64,000 bases of DNA from Tetramitus jugosus (GCA_937625935.1 OW569392.1:124001-188000), one strand, 5' to 3'; positions 33,067 through 44,868 are shown, counted from the stretch's first letter. Made by a program: numbers and translations. The notes: generated by a model from the letters alone, not told the origin.

Positions 33067-34878
33067 ATGTCCACTACAAAGTTGCCCTATCTCAGACCAA
33101 AGAGTGAGGAACAATTAACCAGGAATCAACTCTATAGTCAGACACTGGACGACGAAGAAGATGACCTACTACTCAAGGACGAGATGAGCGGAGAAGAAGA
33201 CTTGCTCAGTGATGAAGAAGTGAACGAAGGAGATGAATTTGGTCTAGATACGATCAGTAAACTGGCTAAAGAAACGAAAGAAAAGGAAATGAAAGACAAG
33301 GAAGCAGAAGTGAAAGAAGTTGTGCCCATTGTGAGACCTGAACTTAAGAAGGAACCAGAAGTGATCGATGATTTTATTCGAAACTTTTTGAATAAGCATA
33401 AATTTCTTAAAACTTTGGATATGTTTCAACAAGAGTGGTATGAGAAGGAGAAGAAGGGTGAGATAACGGAGAAGGACTTGGAGCTTGTTCCCAATGTATA
33501 TATTCAAAATTTGAAATCAGAAGATGAAATTGCAAGACTCAATCAAAGAATCAATGAATTGACCGACAAAACCAAGAAGGCGATAGAAAACTTGGATTCA
33601 GTTCGAAAGGAGATGGTGCATCACAAGAGGCATCATCAGAGAGTAGTGCAGGAGAAGAAGGGACTTCTTAAAGAACTAAATCGGTTGAAGAATCAATGTG
33701 ATAAATATGATCCTGTGATTGATCAGTTGAGAGTGAAATATGAGAAAGCTATGAAAGAAAAGATGTTAATTATGTTAGAGAAAGATAAGTTGACTGCGAA
33801 AATCAGTGCACTGGAAGCAACTATACAGACATTGGAATCAGATAAAACTGGAGTTAAGATCATTGAGAAACAAATGAAAACTTCAATGAAACTCTCCTCA
33901 ACAATGAATCTAAACAAGCTGCCAACAGAAAATAGAGTCAATCCGTACACAGATGTTATGAAGAATACAATTGACATTGACGCATTCTCTCTCACAGATG
34001 CTTTTGAAGGACATACGATGGCTATATCAGGTATTGCTCGACATCCAACGAAACAAATCCTTGCTTCAGTGTCAGATGACACAACATGGAAAATATGGTC
34101 AATCCCCAGTGGAAAGGTCATTATGAGTGGTGATGGACACAAGGATTGGATATCGGGCGTCGCATTCAATCCCAAAGGAACACATCTGGCGACATCAGGT
34201 GGTGATAGTACGATTAAACTCTGGGACTTTTTAGACTCGTGTTGCTCTGCCACGCTCACCGATCATTCAATGGCAGTGTGGTCTGTAGCTTATCACGACA
34301 GTGGTGACTTCCTCGTTAGTTGCTCCATGGATCAAACAGCACGGTTGTGGGATCTCCAAACTCTCAAGTGTCGCTCAACGATTAGAGGACATCTGGACAG
34401 TGTGAACCATGTCACATTCGTTCCTTACACGAACACAATTCTCACCTGTTCAGCAGACAAGACTGTTTCTCTGTGGGATTTGAGATGTGATGCCAACAGT
34501 GTAAATATGAACAGTTTTTATGGTCACACTGGTGCGTGCAACCATGTGGCCACCAATTTACAAGGGAACACCGCAGCCTCCTCAGACTGTGAAGGAACTG
34601 TCATCATCTGGGACATGAGAACAATGACAGAAAAAACAAGGCTAAATGCAGGTCCCTATCCAGCCAACAAGATTGCATTTGACCCGAGTGGAACAAGATT
34701 GGGAGTGACAAGCGATGACGGTTCTCTCAAATTGTTCAACTTGATGCCAAAGGAAGAAGAGAGCATATCAAGAGAGCTCAAGGGACACAAAGACGGAGTG
34801 TTGGATGTCATATTCGATATGGATGGAAAATATATCATCACAAGCGGCAGTGATGCAGCGCTTTGCCTGTGGCAATAA
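33067..34878 (+). CDS. SPAG16: PF20/SPAG16-type axonemal WD40 protein
   Basis: This 603-residue, single-exon protein has an acidic N-terminus, a LisH motif at about 98-128 (VIDDFIRNFLNKHKFLKTL), a long coiled coil at about 150-275, and seven WD40 repeats from about 308 to the end. The repeats follow the SPAG16 wording, such as GDGHKDWISGVAFNPKGTHL, AVWSVAYHDSGDF, LTCSADKTVSLWD and ITSGSDAALCLWQ. PF20/SPAG16 sits in the C1-C2 bridge of the axonemal central pair and is needed for flagellar beating in Chlamydomonas and mammals. Length matches the family (about 600-630). Its presence implies a motile 9+2 flagellum in the life cycle. Confidence 0.92.
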   Translation: MSTTKLPYLRPKSEEQLTRNQLYSQTLDDEEDDLLLKDEMSGEEDLLSDEEVNEGDEFGLDTISKLAKETKEKEMKDKEAEVKEVVPIVRPELKKEPEVIDDFIRNFLNKHKFLKTLDMFQQEWYEKEKKGEITEKDLELVPNVYIQNLKSEDEIARLNQRINELTDKTKKAIENLDSVRKEMVHHKRHHQRVVQEKKGLLKELNRLKNQCDKYDPVIDQLRVKYEKAMKEKMLIMLEKDKLTAKISALEATIQTLESDKTGVKIIEKQMKTSMKLSSTMNLNKLPTENRVNPYTDVMKNTIDIDAFSLTDAFEGHTMAISGIARHPTKQILASVSDDTTWKIWSIPSGKVIMSGDGHKDWISGVAFNPKGTHLATSGGDSTIKLWDFLDSCCSATLTDHSMAVWSVAYHDSGDFLVSCSMDQTARLWDLQTLKCRSTIRGHLDSVNHVTFVPYTNTILTCSADKTVSLWDLRCDANSVNMNSFYGHTGACNHVATNLQGNTAASSDCEGTVIIWDMRTMTEKTRLNAGPYPANKIAFDPSGTRLGVTSDDGSLKLFNLMPKEEESISRELKGHKDGVLDVIFDMDGKYIITSGSDAALCLWQ

Positions 34879-34955
34879 AAATATAATCATCTCCATTTCG
34901 CAAACTCGTTACCAGAACTTTTCATCTTGAATTAGATTAGATAACATCAGACAAT

Positions 34956-35311
34956 TTATTGTTGAGTGGTCTTCTTTTGGGCTTGTCCCTTCAAGAAACC
35001 GTTTGCTTCCTTTCTCTTAACGACCTTCAAGTATCTGCATCTTCCGGTACCAGTTGTGTTTCTTCTTCTGGCCTTGTTGCTCCAGTCGAATCTTCTGATC
35101 TTAGCTGCAGGATATCCACAAGCAGCACAGGTCTTTTGTTGAAGATGGTATGCTCTTCTACCGCATCTTGGGCAGGTAACGTGGTTCTTGTGATGTCTCT
35201 TACCGAATGCTTGGGTACCCTTGGTCTATTGTTGCCAAAAAAGAGTGTGTGAGACACTGGAACGAGAGTTTTTATGTGTGAAAGAAATTAACATATGGAT
35301 GACATACCATT
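34956..35311 (-). CDS. RPL37: Ribosomal protein eL37 (intron directly after the start codon)
   Basis: The minus-strand gene has exon 1 consisting of the ATG (35311-35309). An 83-bp intron (35308-35226, gtatgt...caatag) follows, then exon 2 at 35225-34956. The 90-residue product begins [12 protein letters not shown] and contains the zinc-ribbon Cys pairs [12 protein letters not shown] and [11 protein letters not shown], then [19 protein letters not shown], all typical of eL37 of the large ribosomal subunit. Codon use is strongly biased (AAG, AGA, ACC, GGT), as for highly expressed genes. An intron right after ATG is common in ribosomal-protein genes of intron-poor protists. Confidence 0.95.
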
Positions 35312-35482
35312 TTTCACTTTGTGGCTATGGATTTGAGTTTGTTTGATTTAGTTTTTGTTTTTGTGAATTTGCGGTCTGGTTGACTTTTGGTTGACCACCT
35401 TCGTTGAACATCAATGAAAAAATATTGCCCGACATTTTCAGACGAGATGGCAAACAACAAAAAACGGCCACTGAGCTTTCAT

Positions 35483-37672
35483 TCACTTTCTCACTCCAAT
35501 TCTTCTTTGTTCCATGATGGACTCATAGATGGGGTCCACATGCTTGAGTGTAATCGACTGACCTGTCAACAGACTAACAGCGGGGTAAACCGTGCCTGTC
35601 AAATTTCTGAAAGCTTGTCCTAGCGGTCTTCCATTCACTGAAATGTACACGGAAGCTCCAACGTATTCTTGTGCATCAACAATCGCGTAATTGGCACCTG
35701 TTGAATCGTGAGATCTTGTCGTATAGTATTGCACTCGTAGTCTTATTACATCGTGGTCGTTGAATGGAACATTGACCCATGGTTCAATTGGGTCACATGT
35801 GAAATTCTGTGCATTCTTCAATGAACTATTAGAGTAACAGTGGAGCGTGTCTCCATTGCCTCCAGCATAGCCCCAGCCCATGTTTGAATCGTAACCAATG
35901 AGATTTGTTGGTGTTGATCCCTTGAAATTAAAGTCTAGTGTTTCTAAACCGAGAACAATCCACCAACCATTGTTATGCGTCTTGTCCAACTGTTCAATCA
36001 CAATTTCCCATTCATGTACAGCCAAATCCTCTTCGTACGAGTCTACATCTGGTAGTCCATCAATGATACACTTGTGGTGGTGATTGTTGGTTCCGTTAGT
36101 GTGGAGCGAAGAGGAACCACCACTACTACTAATGTTATCTTCGAGTTTTCTTTTGGCGAGACTGCGTTTTCGGGGCAGTTTTGGTTTGAATCGGATTGGT
36201 TTTGATTCTTCGGATGGTATGCGGATGGGTCGAGTCGTTCTCACTGTCTGCCAATGATAGGTAATGTTGTCATCTCTGGACACTGTAGCATTGTTGCTGT
36301 CCTTTTTAAATTTGATGTTTGGACCTCTGTCTGTTGTGTCCCAAGTCAATGCTCCGGCTGTATAATATATGGTTATGAATTTACACACAAAAACAAAAAA
36401 TTGTTGTGTTAGTCATGACCATTTGGCTAACTACAAACAAAACAAGATAGTTTTTGCTCATTACGTACCCCACATGATATAGTACCTAAAGTATTGTTTC
36501 CAACTCGTGTAAGGATTCGATTTCGGAGGTGTTTTGATTGTTTCGAACCAGGACCTAATCTCTTCTTCAGATATTGTGAGTAATTGATCAGCAATGATCT
36601 CCTCTTCGTCTTCATCTGCCAGCGTCGATTGGTCACTAGTGACATCTTCGATTCGATATTCTCTCTCCAGGAACTTTCGCTTGAAATAATTGGCCAACAA
36701 TTCTCTTCTCCTATACAAGTAAACATTCATGCACAATTCCTTCCACAAAACTTCACTCTTTGCAAATTCATTGTTGAACTGCTTGCATACGAGAGCAATA
36801 TTGCGCAACACTTCTCTATGATCCAAAAATGAAAAGATGGTAATCAAAATATCTTGCGGGATCAAGTCAATGTTCATATAGATGAGTGGTTGATTGGAAT
36901 ATACACCAGAATGAGGCAAAAGAGATCGATGATGCATGTGAAGAGGTCGCGATGGAGCTTGGTTATTCATTCGGTTGACACCATTGGATGTAGCGAGAGA
37001 CATGGCAGCCTCTGTCTGAAATGTTTCGTTTCTTGTGCTCAGAATGTTACTGGCCGTAGGTGTAATGTTTGTTGCAGCGACATTGTCCATGGTTGATGAT
37101 GTTGTTGCTGTCGTGGTAGCAGCACTGTTGTTGCTTGTTCTTACTGTCGAATTGTTGTTGTTGTTCATGGTTGTTGAAGTGCATGATGACGGTCTTGAAA
37201 AAGCGGAAGAAGAAGAAGGTGTTGAAGATGATGATGACGAAGATGGCGGTGTGTTCATCATGTTACTGTACTGTGTCGGTGGACTCGAAGACGACGACAT
37301 TAATAAAACTTGATGCAGAGGTATAGGAGGAATCAACTCCTCTTCAAATGGTACCACTACTAGCACATCATCATGCATAATTTCGTTTGTTTGTTCAATT
37401 TGAGTTCCCTTGAGAGAAAATAGCTTTGGAAAGCACTCTTCTTGATGACCACTGTCCTCATCAGTGGATATCACAACTGGGATATCATATTTTGTGCAAA
37501 CCATTGATAAAATATCCCTAAAGGAGCAACCATAGGGGAAAGCTAGGCATTTACCACGTCTGAGAGTCCCATTGGGGAACAAGTGTATTCGCACAAGGAG
37601 ACCCATGTTGGTGGTCGATGATGGAATACCATTGTTATTGTTGGTGTTGTGATAGTATTCGATTGGATTCAT
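35483..37672 (-). CDS. F-box / SPRY domain protein
   Basis: There are two exons on the minus strand, 37672-36469 and 36357-35483. The 111-bp intron (gtacgt...tacag) is phase 1. The joined product has 692 residues and reads through the junction as MWAGALTW. Residues of about 18-60 resemble a ubiquitin-like or DCX-like fold. The following 150 residues are Ser/Thr/Asn-rich. An F-box lies at about 266-310 (LIPQDILITIFSFLDH, LVCKQFNNEF), and the second exon forms a SPRY/B30.2 domain (about 470-680) with WGYAGGNGD, VIRLRVQYY and VYISVNGRPLGQAF. F-box/SPRY architecture recalls FBXO45/Fsn, where the SPRY domain chooses the substrate of an E3 ligase. Direct orthology is uncertain. Confidence 0.85.
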
Positions 37673-37839
37673 CTCGAGTCCAGTGTGAAGCTGATGACTG
37701 ATTGATTGATTGATGTTGTAGTTTTGTTGGAAGAAGAGTTGATGATGACCTTTAGCTATTTTGGCCCAAGAAGCGAGAGTTCCTTTTTACCGCCAAAAAA
37801 AGCTCGTACGATTTTTTTTTCGACAGGAAAGCACCAGTA

Positions 37840-38149
37840 ATGAGTGAAAAGGTAAGGTTCCACCACCATATTCAAGCTATTTTCAAACTAGAACTGAACA
37901 TTGCTGTAGAGTGACAACAAGGGAAAGATTCCAGAAGTTTTGGCCAGAGCTGGTCTCGTGTACTCTGAGAAGAGCACTCTGAATGAGATTATGTGCAAAC
38001 CAAAGATTATGCCACTCAAGAGCGTGACGCTTGAGAAGATTGAAAGAATGGAAAAAGAAGTGTTGACAAAACCTGGATTCCGACCCGGAACCTCATCTGA
38101 CACATTCCGACCAGGTACTTCACACTTTTACACGAGCAACAATCCGTAA
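37840..38149 (+). CDS. BBIP1: BBSome-interacting protein 1 homologue
   Basis: Exon 1 is 37840-37851 (MSEK), followed by a 58-bp intron (gtaagg...ctgtag) and exon 2 at 37910-38149, giving 83 residues. The core SEKSTLNEIMCKPKIMPLKS followed by VTLEKIERMEKE matches the conserved centre of BBIP1/BBIP10, a very small subunit of the BBSome that moves membrane proteins in cilia. The C-terminal tail (FRPGTSSDTFRPGTS) is a short duplicated motif not typical of animals. The gene is divergent from the F-box/SPRY gene with 167 bp between starts. An accgccaaaaaa motif lies at 37789-37800. Confidence 0.9.
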
Positions 38150-38216
38150 AAGAAAACAACGCTTGTTTCAATAAAAAAATCACAATTTGATCACCAAAAA
38201 CAAAGCAACAATCATC

Positions 38217-38762
38217 ATGTCATCATCATCCGACAAGGCAGCACCCAACAAAGAGAATGGAGGTTCAGGAAAGAATCACACTTGGATTCAAACATTGAAG
38301 GAAGTGACGGTCAATATTCCAACCAGAGCAGGCATCAAGGGCAAAGACTTGAAAATTGACATCAAGGCATCACATATCACTGTCAAGTATGCAAATGGAG
38401 AAGTGATAATCGATGGAGATTTGCATAAGCGTGTCATTGTTGATGATTGTTGCTGGCAATTAGAGGATTCAAGTGAAGGAAGAGTCATTGTTGTATATTT
38501 GACGAAATCGAACCCGATGGAATGGTGGAGCTGTGCCATACAGGGCGATGAAGAGATTGATATTACAAAGATTGAGCCAGAGAGTTCAAACATGAAGGAT
38601 CTTGATCCAGACACGAGAGCTCAAGTAGAGAAGATGATGTTTGATCAACAACAGAAGCAAATGGGTCTCCCTACTTCAGAGGAGAGACAAAAGCAACAGA
38701 TGATTGACAAGCTATTGGCCAATGATCCAAGCCTCAAAGAAAAGTTTGCAAATCTGGAGTAA
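38217..38762 (+). CDS. NudC-type CS-domain protein
   Basis: The protein has 181 residues from the ATG at 38217; an upstream in-frame codon at 38187 is less likely. A CS (p23-like) domain covers about residues 22-110, with HTWIQTLKEVTVNIP, ITVKYANGEVIIDGDL, WQLEDSSEGRVIVVYLTK and NPMEWWSCAIQGDEEID. The C-terminus has the NUDC-like wording LDPDTRAQVEKMMFDQQQKQMG. NudC proteins are Hsp90 co-chaperones that help WD40 proteins fold and support dynein function. This window encodes several WD40 proteins, but a direct link is only suggestive. Confidence 0.9.
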   Translation: MSSSSDKAAPNKENGGSGKNHTWIQTLKEVTVNIPTRAGIKGKDLKIDIKASHITVKYANGEVIIDGDLHKRVIVDDCCWQLEDSSEGRVIVVYLTKSNPMEWWSCAIQGDEEIDITKIEPESSNMKDLDPDTRAQVEKMMFDQQQKQMGLPTSEERQKQQMIDKLLANDPSLKEKFANLE

Positions 38763-38770
38763 ATATATTG

Positions 38771-38944
38771 TCATTTCTGCGTTTGCAATGCTTCCTTCTC
38801 CATACTGTTGAACTTTGAAAGCACAGGTTTGGTATCGTGCAACAGTTTGGCCTGTTCACTTCCTTTCTCGGGAGCCCGCGCACAATCAACATTGTAAGTT
38901 TCTCTCCAATTCTTGAGGACCGTTACCTGCTGAATTGGCGCCAT
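38771..38944 (-). CDS. Possible small protein, 57 residues
   Basis: An ATG at 38944 opens a frame of 57 codons starting MAPIQQVTVLKNWRETYNV and ending ALQTQK. Codon use and amino-acid composition look protein-like. It sits between the NudC-type gene (stop 38762) and the EFHC1-type gene on the other strand, and its ATG overlaps a ggcgcc palindrome. I do not recognise the family. It may be a small mitochondrial or conserved eukaryotic micro-protein, or a chance ORF. Confidence 0.4.
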   Translation of the reverse strand: MAPIQQVTVLKNWRETYNVDCARAPEKGSEQAKLLHDTKPVLSKFNSMEKEALQTQK

Positions 38945-39052
38945 TCAAGCCTCTACGCGAAAATCTGAAAAAAAATTGCTCACTCATCAAGCTGAATTTT
39001 TCGCACAGTTACAGATAGAAGTGCAAAGCAGTTGTGCATTGAGAAAGAGAAA

Positions 39053-41450
39053 ATGAATACGAGACAATTACCTTTCCTTCCAGGAAACAGCTTCGATGAT
39101 CCTATGGTATGACACTAATCATCTACCTGTCTGCTTACTGTCTGTGTTTGTTTTCTCCATTAGTTCAATTTCATAACACCAAGTTGATTTACATTTGTAG
39201 CTCAGAGAAAATCATCGTAAGAGACAAATTTTTGGTTACAAGAACAGTTTGCCTGTAGTTTCTGATCTGACTGTTCCAGATGAATCATATGGAGACGAGG
39301 AATACTTGAAGACAGCTACTGAGAAGCTTGCTCAAAAGTTGTCATTGACCAATTCTTCCCTGCAATCTGTCATGGCATCAGACACTAGCACACAACAACC
39401 AAGATGGTTATCTTTGGATAGAAAGGTGCTTCGATTCCATTGCTACTTCCGTGAAGGTGTTCATGAGAGCAACGTGGAACAATCGAGAGTGAGAAAGTGT
39501 GTACTTTACTATTATTTGGAGGACGATACGATTCACGTGAGTGAACCTCGTCAAGACAATTCAGGTATTCCTCAGGGTTCTCTTATTAAGAGACACAGAA
39601 TTCCAAAGCCTATTGGAGGTGGTTATTATTCCGTGGAAGATTTTGCAATAGGAACAGAGGTCACACTCTATGGAAAAACATTTAGGATTGTGAGTTGTGA
39701 TGAGTTTACGCAAGAGTTTTTGCGTGGTATTGGGTTGGCATCTGAATTTGATATTGAAGCTGAACCATTCCCTGATGATCAATACACCAAAGTAAGAGAG
39801 GATCTACAAGCATCAATGAGTCCATTTATTAAACTCAATGACCAAGATCAAGAACTAAAGAGATATCTCGAGTATTCACACAAGGGACGTCATACCAACC
39901 CATCTAAACCAGAGAAAGCTGCCACTCAACAATTTTTAAAGAATGACAGACAAGTACTCCGATTCTATTGTTGCTGGGATGCTAGAGATGAGTTGTATGG
40001 TGATTTCCGAAAATTTATCCTCGAGTATTATCTTGCGGATGACACCACCAAGATTTCTGAGGTCAACCCTGTTAACTCGGGTAGAGATCCATTCCCAGTG
40101 TTTGTCAAGAGATCAAAGGTACCAAAACCAACGAGTGGAACAAGTAGAAGTCCGGCTGAATATTACAATGAGAGAGATCTTGGAATTGGAAGGTATATTG
40201 AAGTGTTCTCGAAGCGATTCCTCCTTTATGATTGTGATGCGTTCACCAAGGAATATTACTCAAGAAAGTATGGAATAGAGGACTTTGAGCCGATTGACAT
40301 TTACAAAGAGCATGGAATCTTCCCAAAGCAGAAACCAGAGAATTATCCTCCAAAGTTCAATGGTTTCGGATCGGAAGAGGATTCACTAAGTTCTTGGAAG
40401 AATCTAGTACTGAAAGCTCCAAAGAAGGATGTCAAGAAGTATATTGAAAATGACAAAATAATGCTTCGTTTCGGATGTAAAATGGTTACCAATGCTCCTG
40501 AGGACAAGGATCGAAGATTTGTATTGACATTCTATCTGGCCGATGACACAATTTCGATCTTTGAGCCTTCCCAACGTAACTCTGGTATTATTGGAGGAAA
40601 GTTCTTGCAAAGACAAAAAGTGAGATCGCCTGAACAGGATCCAGAGAGCATCAAGAAATATGGCAAGAGTGAATACTACAAGGCTCAAGATCTTCACGTT
40701 GGTGCTGTCTTAAACATTTTCAATCACTTGATGGAATTAACTGAGACAGATGAGTTTACTCTTAGATACATGGAGGGACGTCCGCAAGACTTTGAGCTAT
40801 CCAGTTACGAGATTGTGTTGCAGCGCATAAGGTATACAGTAATGCAGAAGAACTTAAGACTGAGAGACGCATTCAGAAGCATAGATAAGGATAAGAGTGG
40901 AACGATCACTCTGGGAGAATTGAGAGATTTGATCAAGGAGTTGGAGATGAATGTATCTGAACAGGAGGTTATCACGATTATGAGACATTTTGACAAAGAT
41001 GGTGACGGAGTGTTGAACTACAGGGATTTTTGCGAGTCCGTGTTCCCCTCAGACTTTTCTTCAGAGTTGGATAGAGATCATGCCACGAAGTTGTTACCAA
41101 AGGAAGAGACATTGAACACGACAAGTGTCCACTATAACAAGTTTAAATCGGCAGACAAACTGAATGCCACAACTCTATCTTCGAAGAGCATCTTCAAAAT
41201 CTTCTTGCAGAAGGCTGAGAACAGAAGACTACTATTCCAAGATACGTTCAGACAGATGAGTGATAGATCATATGACGGCTTGTTAGGTGTTTCAGAGTTT
41301 AAGAAGGCTGTTTCTCATAATCTTCAGATGAACTTTTCTGACGCTGAGATTGATTTATTGGCGCAACGATTCTTCCAGCCAAACAGACCAAGAATTCAAT
41401 ATTTGGAATTCATTCGAACTGTGGAGGGAATGGAGGCCTTTTCATTGTAA
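39053..41450 (+). CDS. EFHC1/Rib72-type axonemal protein (three DM10 domains, EF-hands)
   Basis: Exon 1 is 39053-39106, followed by a 94-bp intron (gtatga...ttgtag) and exon 2 at 39201-41450, giving 767 residues. The start reads LPFLPGNSFDDP, which is typical of EFHC1. Three DM10 domains begin near residues 88, 266 and 432 (VLRFHCYFRE, VLRFYCCWD, MLRFGCKM), each with the pattern YYLEDDTIHVSEP...NSG. A C-terminal EF-hand pair follows (DKDKSGTITLGEL near 578 and DKDGDGVLNYRDF near 614). EFHC1/Rib72 is a microtubule inner protein of doublet A-tubules in cilia. Length is slightly more than human EFHC1 (640), because of the C-terminal EF-hand region. Confidence 0.93.
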
Positions 41451-41480
41451 ATGAATTGTATTGCTACTTGAGGTAGTAAA

Positions 41481-44400
41481 CTAAAACTTAAAATTGCCCG
41501 CAAAGTCTGTATCATTTGAATCTTGTTGCATCGTCGGCTGTTCAGTGCCTGTAGGTTTGTCTTTGGCACCCATAATAAGCCACTTCCTTCCCTTGTCAAC
41601 CTTCACCTCATACGGCATGCTTTTCTCTGGTCCGTACAGCGTTATACTTGATTGAGTTTCTGTTTTCAAGCTCATGCAGTACTCCATAAATGGTTCCCAC
41701 CTTGTAATATTAAGGAGAGCATCTTTTAGAGTTGGTAGTGTATTAAATTCGTCAGTTTGCTCGATGGGATCTAACTCACGCTTATATCTGTCATGGGGAT
41801 TGAAAATAGGAACTTCTGAAAGATGCAGAGTGTTGAGCACTCTTGCTTTAAGGACAGACAGAAGGTCGTATCCCGCATCGTACTGGTCGTCCTCCAGTTT
41901 TTCATAAACTTCCGTGAGGGCATTGTGATTATTACACAGCAGTCCATCTATTTCAGTAAGAATGTCAAAAGCGTCTTGATGGTGCACAACACTGACTCCA
42001 ATAATTCCGTCAATGGTGTGTTGCAAACTAACGGGTAACTTTGACAGTTCAGGATCGGTCTCATAATATACCTTAACTAGTTCTATGAGCATGTATGACA
42101 TTGCTGCTTGTTCCGGACTCGTGATATGTGATGCTGTTCGGCACATACTTCCACTCATCAAATTATTCTCATCTAACTCCGAACAGATATACTTCTTCAC
42201 GCCTTTAGGTGTGAATGCTTGGGAGCCAACATGATCTTTGTGTCCTGAAAGATTGAAGTGACTAGTAGCAGCCTCTTTGATCAAATTCTTCTTCTCTGGA
42301 GAGGTTGTGACAAACAATTCCAATTCACCAAACTTCACTAGTTGAAAATAGAGTGTCTGCAACGCTCCTTGTACAACAGCCAATTGATCAAATTGTTCCT
42401 TCTTATCCTCGCTGAATACGCCTGACAAATTCATGAAGAAATTATGAGCTTGAAAACCCACGAGAGCGCCTCGAAGCTTCCCGTAGGATGATAGGCTAGA
42501 TGCAGCATCGATTCTTAGCATTTCTCCCAAGTTCATATGAATATTTTGATCTAATTGAGCTTTTCGACTCCTCACCAGCTGAGGTAGATGTTGCACAATA
42601 TTGGTGTCTGCACTCTTTACATGAGAATCACTCATGAATGCACTGAGAGAATCTAACATCTTGTACACATTTTGATAGAGACAAGAGGATGTAAGAGAAA
42701 GGACAACGTGGGCTGAGCCACGAGCAAACTGAATCGTGTAGCTCGGATTCATTCCAGTAGTATACCTGTTAATCACACCGTCTTTCCATTGTGTCGCATC
42801 GGCTTCTCTAGCACCTAATAATGGAATGAGATTACATAATAATGGCAGCAATGGTAGTAATCTAATCTCTATATTTCTGGAGCTGAGAGTTACAGTGCTA
42901 TGAACTACGTCTCCCGCACTGGTTTGCTCGTTGACAAATAATCTCTCTAGATCAGGGAAGCATGTTAAATTAGAGAGACCGCTCGCGTTGGGTGCCATTC
43001 TGAGCACCTGTGGTTGAGATTGAGGTGATAGTGTTTCAATTACATTAAGAGTCGAATGTGGATTTCGATTTCGAAGGACTTCCTGCATCTTGTTTTGAAC
43101 TGAATTCATATAGTGCTTATCGGGTACTGTGATTAATGTCAATCGGTGCGTATTGCCAATAAAATATTTTTCGAGGTAGTGTTTGACGAATTCTGATACT
43201 CCCTTTTCGGCAACTTCATTTTGAATCTTCTTAACGTGCGCTATGGTATCGAGTTTGTCCAAAATGTTTGGACCCACATGCAATTGGCGAATTTGATCTT
43301 CAGCAAGTTTGTGAACACTGGCCGAGAATATGTCCAAACGAGTTAATAGGGTTCTAAATAGAACATCAAGAGCGTTACCTGATTGAATCTTTCCTGGTAG
43401 TATGTCCAATAGATAATCGAGAATCATTTCAATGTTGGGTGCATTCTGAGGATTCACAGCATTCAATCCAATGGTTACACTCGGATTTTCAAGTGATGAT
43501 TGAAAAGTAGAGTAGTCCATGTTCATGGAAGATGCCAAACCAGATGAAACTACGGCTTGATGAATCGGTGCTTCTGCTGAGTTATGTGTCAAAAATGAAC
43601 TGATCAATTTGAGACAGAGTCGATCGTACGATGACGCATCTTCACTAAACAGGTAGGATATGAACAAACAAGGCTCTTTCTGTTGTGTCGTATCAGATGG
43701 AACACGAATTGTTTCTGTTCTAGGTTTCGTCCATCTTTGCACAACCTTGTTGCTCTTACCGAATGAACCAACAAAACTCTCCTTGTTCTTCAATAGAGTC
43801 GATGACAGCAGAGGAAGATGATTATTTTCAATATCAGCCAAAGTGTGCTTACCATACACTGTCACTGTCGCATTCGAAGCCACATAATGCGACCTATAGA
43901 ATTGCACTAGATCAGATTGAGTCATTCGTGTGACCTCTACCAAATCAATGGGTATCTGAGCATTCTCATACGCTGTTCCTTCAAATAAATATCGATAAAT
44001 GTACGCACTAATGTTCACTCCTTCCATTACAGTCTTTGCAAATATCATGCCAAACAATTCTCCACTTGGTTCATTTTCTCGCATGGAAAATATGTTCTGA
44101 TCAAAGTGTTCTGCGCTCAAAAAGCTCTCACCGTTCGAGAAGAGATCTCTGCTCAACGATTCCAATTGATTCAAGCTCTTGGACTTGTTGGATGTCGAGA
44201 TGTGATAAAGAGATTGCAAATGAGCTACAAAAATATGCCCAAACAAACACACAAGACATGCACAAGATACGAAACACAAAAAGATTAAAAAAATGGAGTC
44301 AAAAAACTTGCACATTGCACACACGCCAACAACAATGATGATTACTCACACAAAGTCGTATCAAACTGAAAAGACCCATTGGATTTCTTGTTCAAGCTCT

Positions 44401-44743
44401 TTCTAATCTGTGGAATAAACAAGAATTGGCATGAAACGGGAGCCAATGCATTGGAAATGACTTGATTGGAGTGATCAACAGTGATACCATGCATAAATCC
44501 ATAGCTCTCATCACGAGTCTCCATATGAATCACCTTGAGATTACTGTGCTCATGTTGTAGCACGTGAATAGGCCCCTTGGTCACTCGATTGCTCAATGAA
44601 TGATCCTTGTTGAGTGATTCAGTTTGTTCAATGATGGACCAACCATTACTGAGAGAGCTAATGTACCGTTTGACGCCCTTGTTTATGTTAGTGTTAGTGG
44701 CTGATGTGGTACCTCTCTTTCGTCCAACATGGATCATCATCAT
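41481..44743 (-). CDS. M16C-type peptidase homologue lacking the zinc motif
   Basis: There are two exons on the minus strand, 44743-44350 and 44224-41481. The 125-bp intron (gtgagt...ttgtag) is phase 1, and the product has 1045 residues. The order and wording match the presequence protease / YOL098C branch of M16: FGMIFAKTVMEGVN, LFEGTAYENAQIP, FYRSHYVASNATVTVYG, YFIGNTHRLTLITVPD and LLPLLPLLCNLIPLLGA. The HxxEH zinc-binding motif and about 100 residues around it are not encoded in either exon, and the 125-bp intron is too short to hold them. Active M16 enzymes degrade peptides in mitochondria or cytosol; this one is probably a pseudo-protease. The 3' end lies 30 bp from the stop of the convergent EFHC1-type gene. 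Confidence 0.75.
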
Positions 44744-44868
44744 TTTCGTTTTTTCTTCTTTGGCGGATAATTTTCACATCGGGAAATCACAAGGAATGTT
44801 CAATTTCGGTTTCCTTGAAGTCGTAGTTCATCAACGTTTGTTGTTGTAGTTCGAAAACGACAAAAGAA

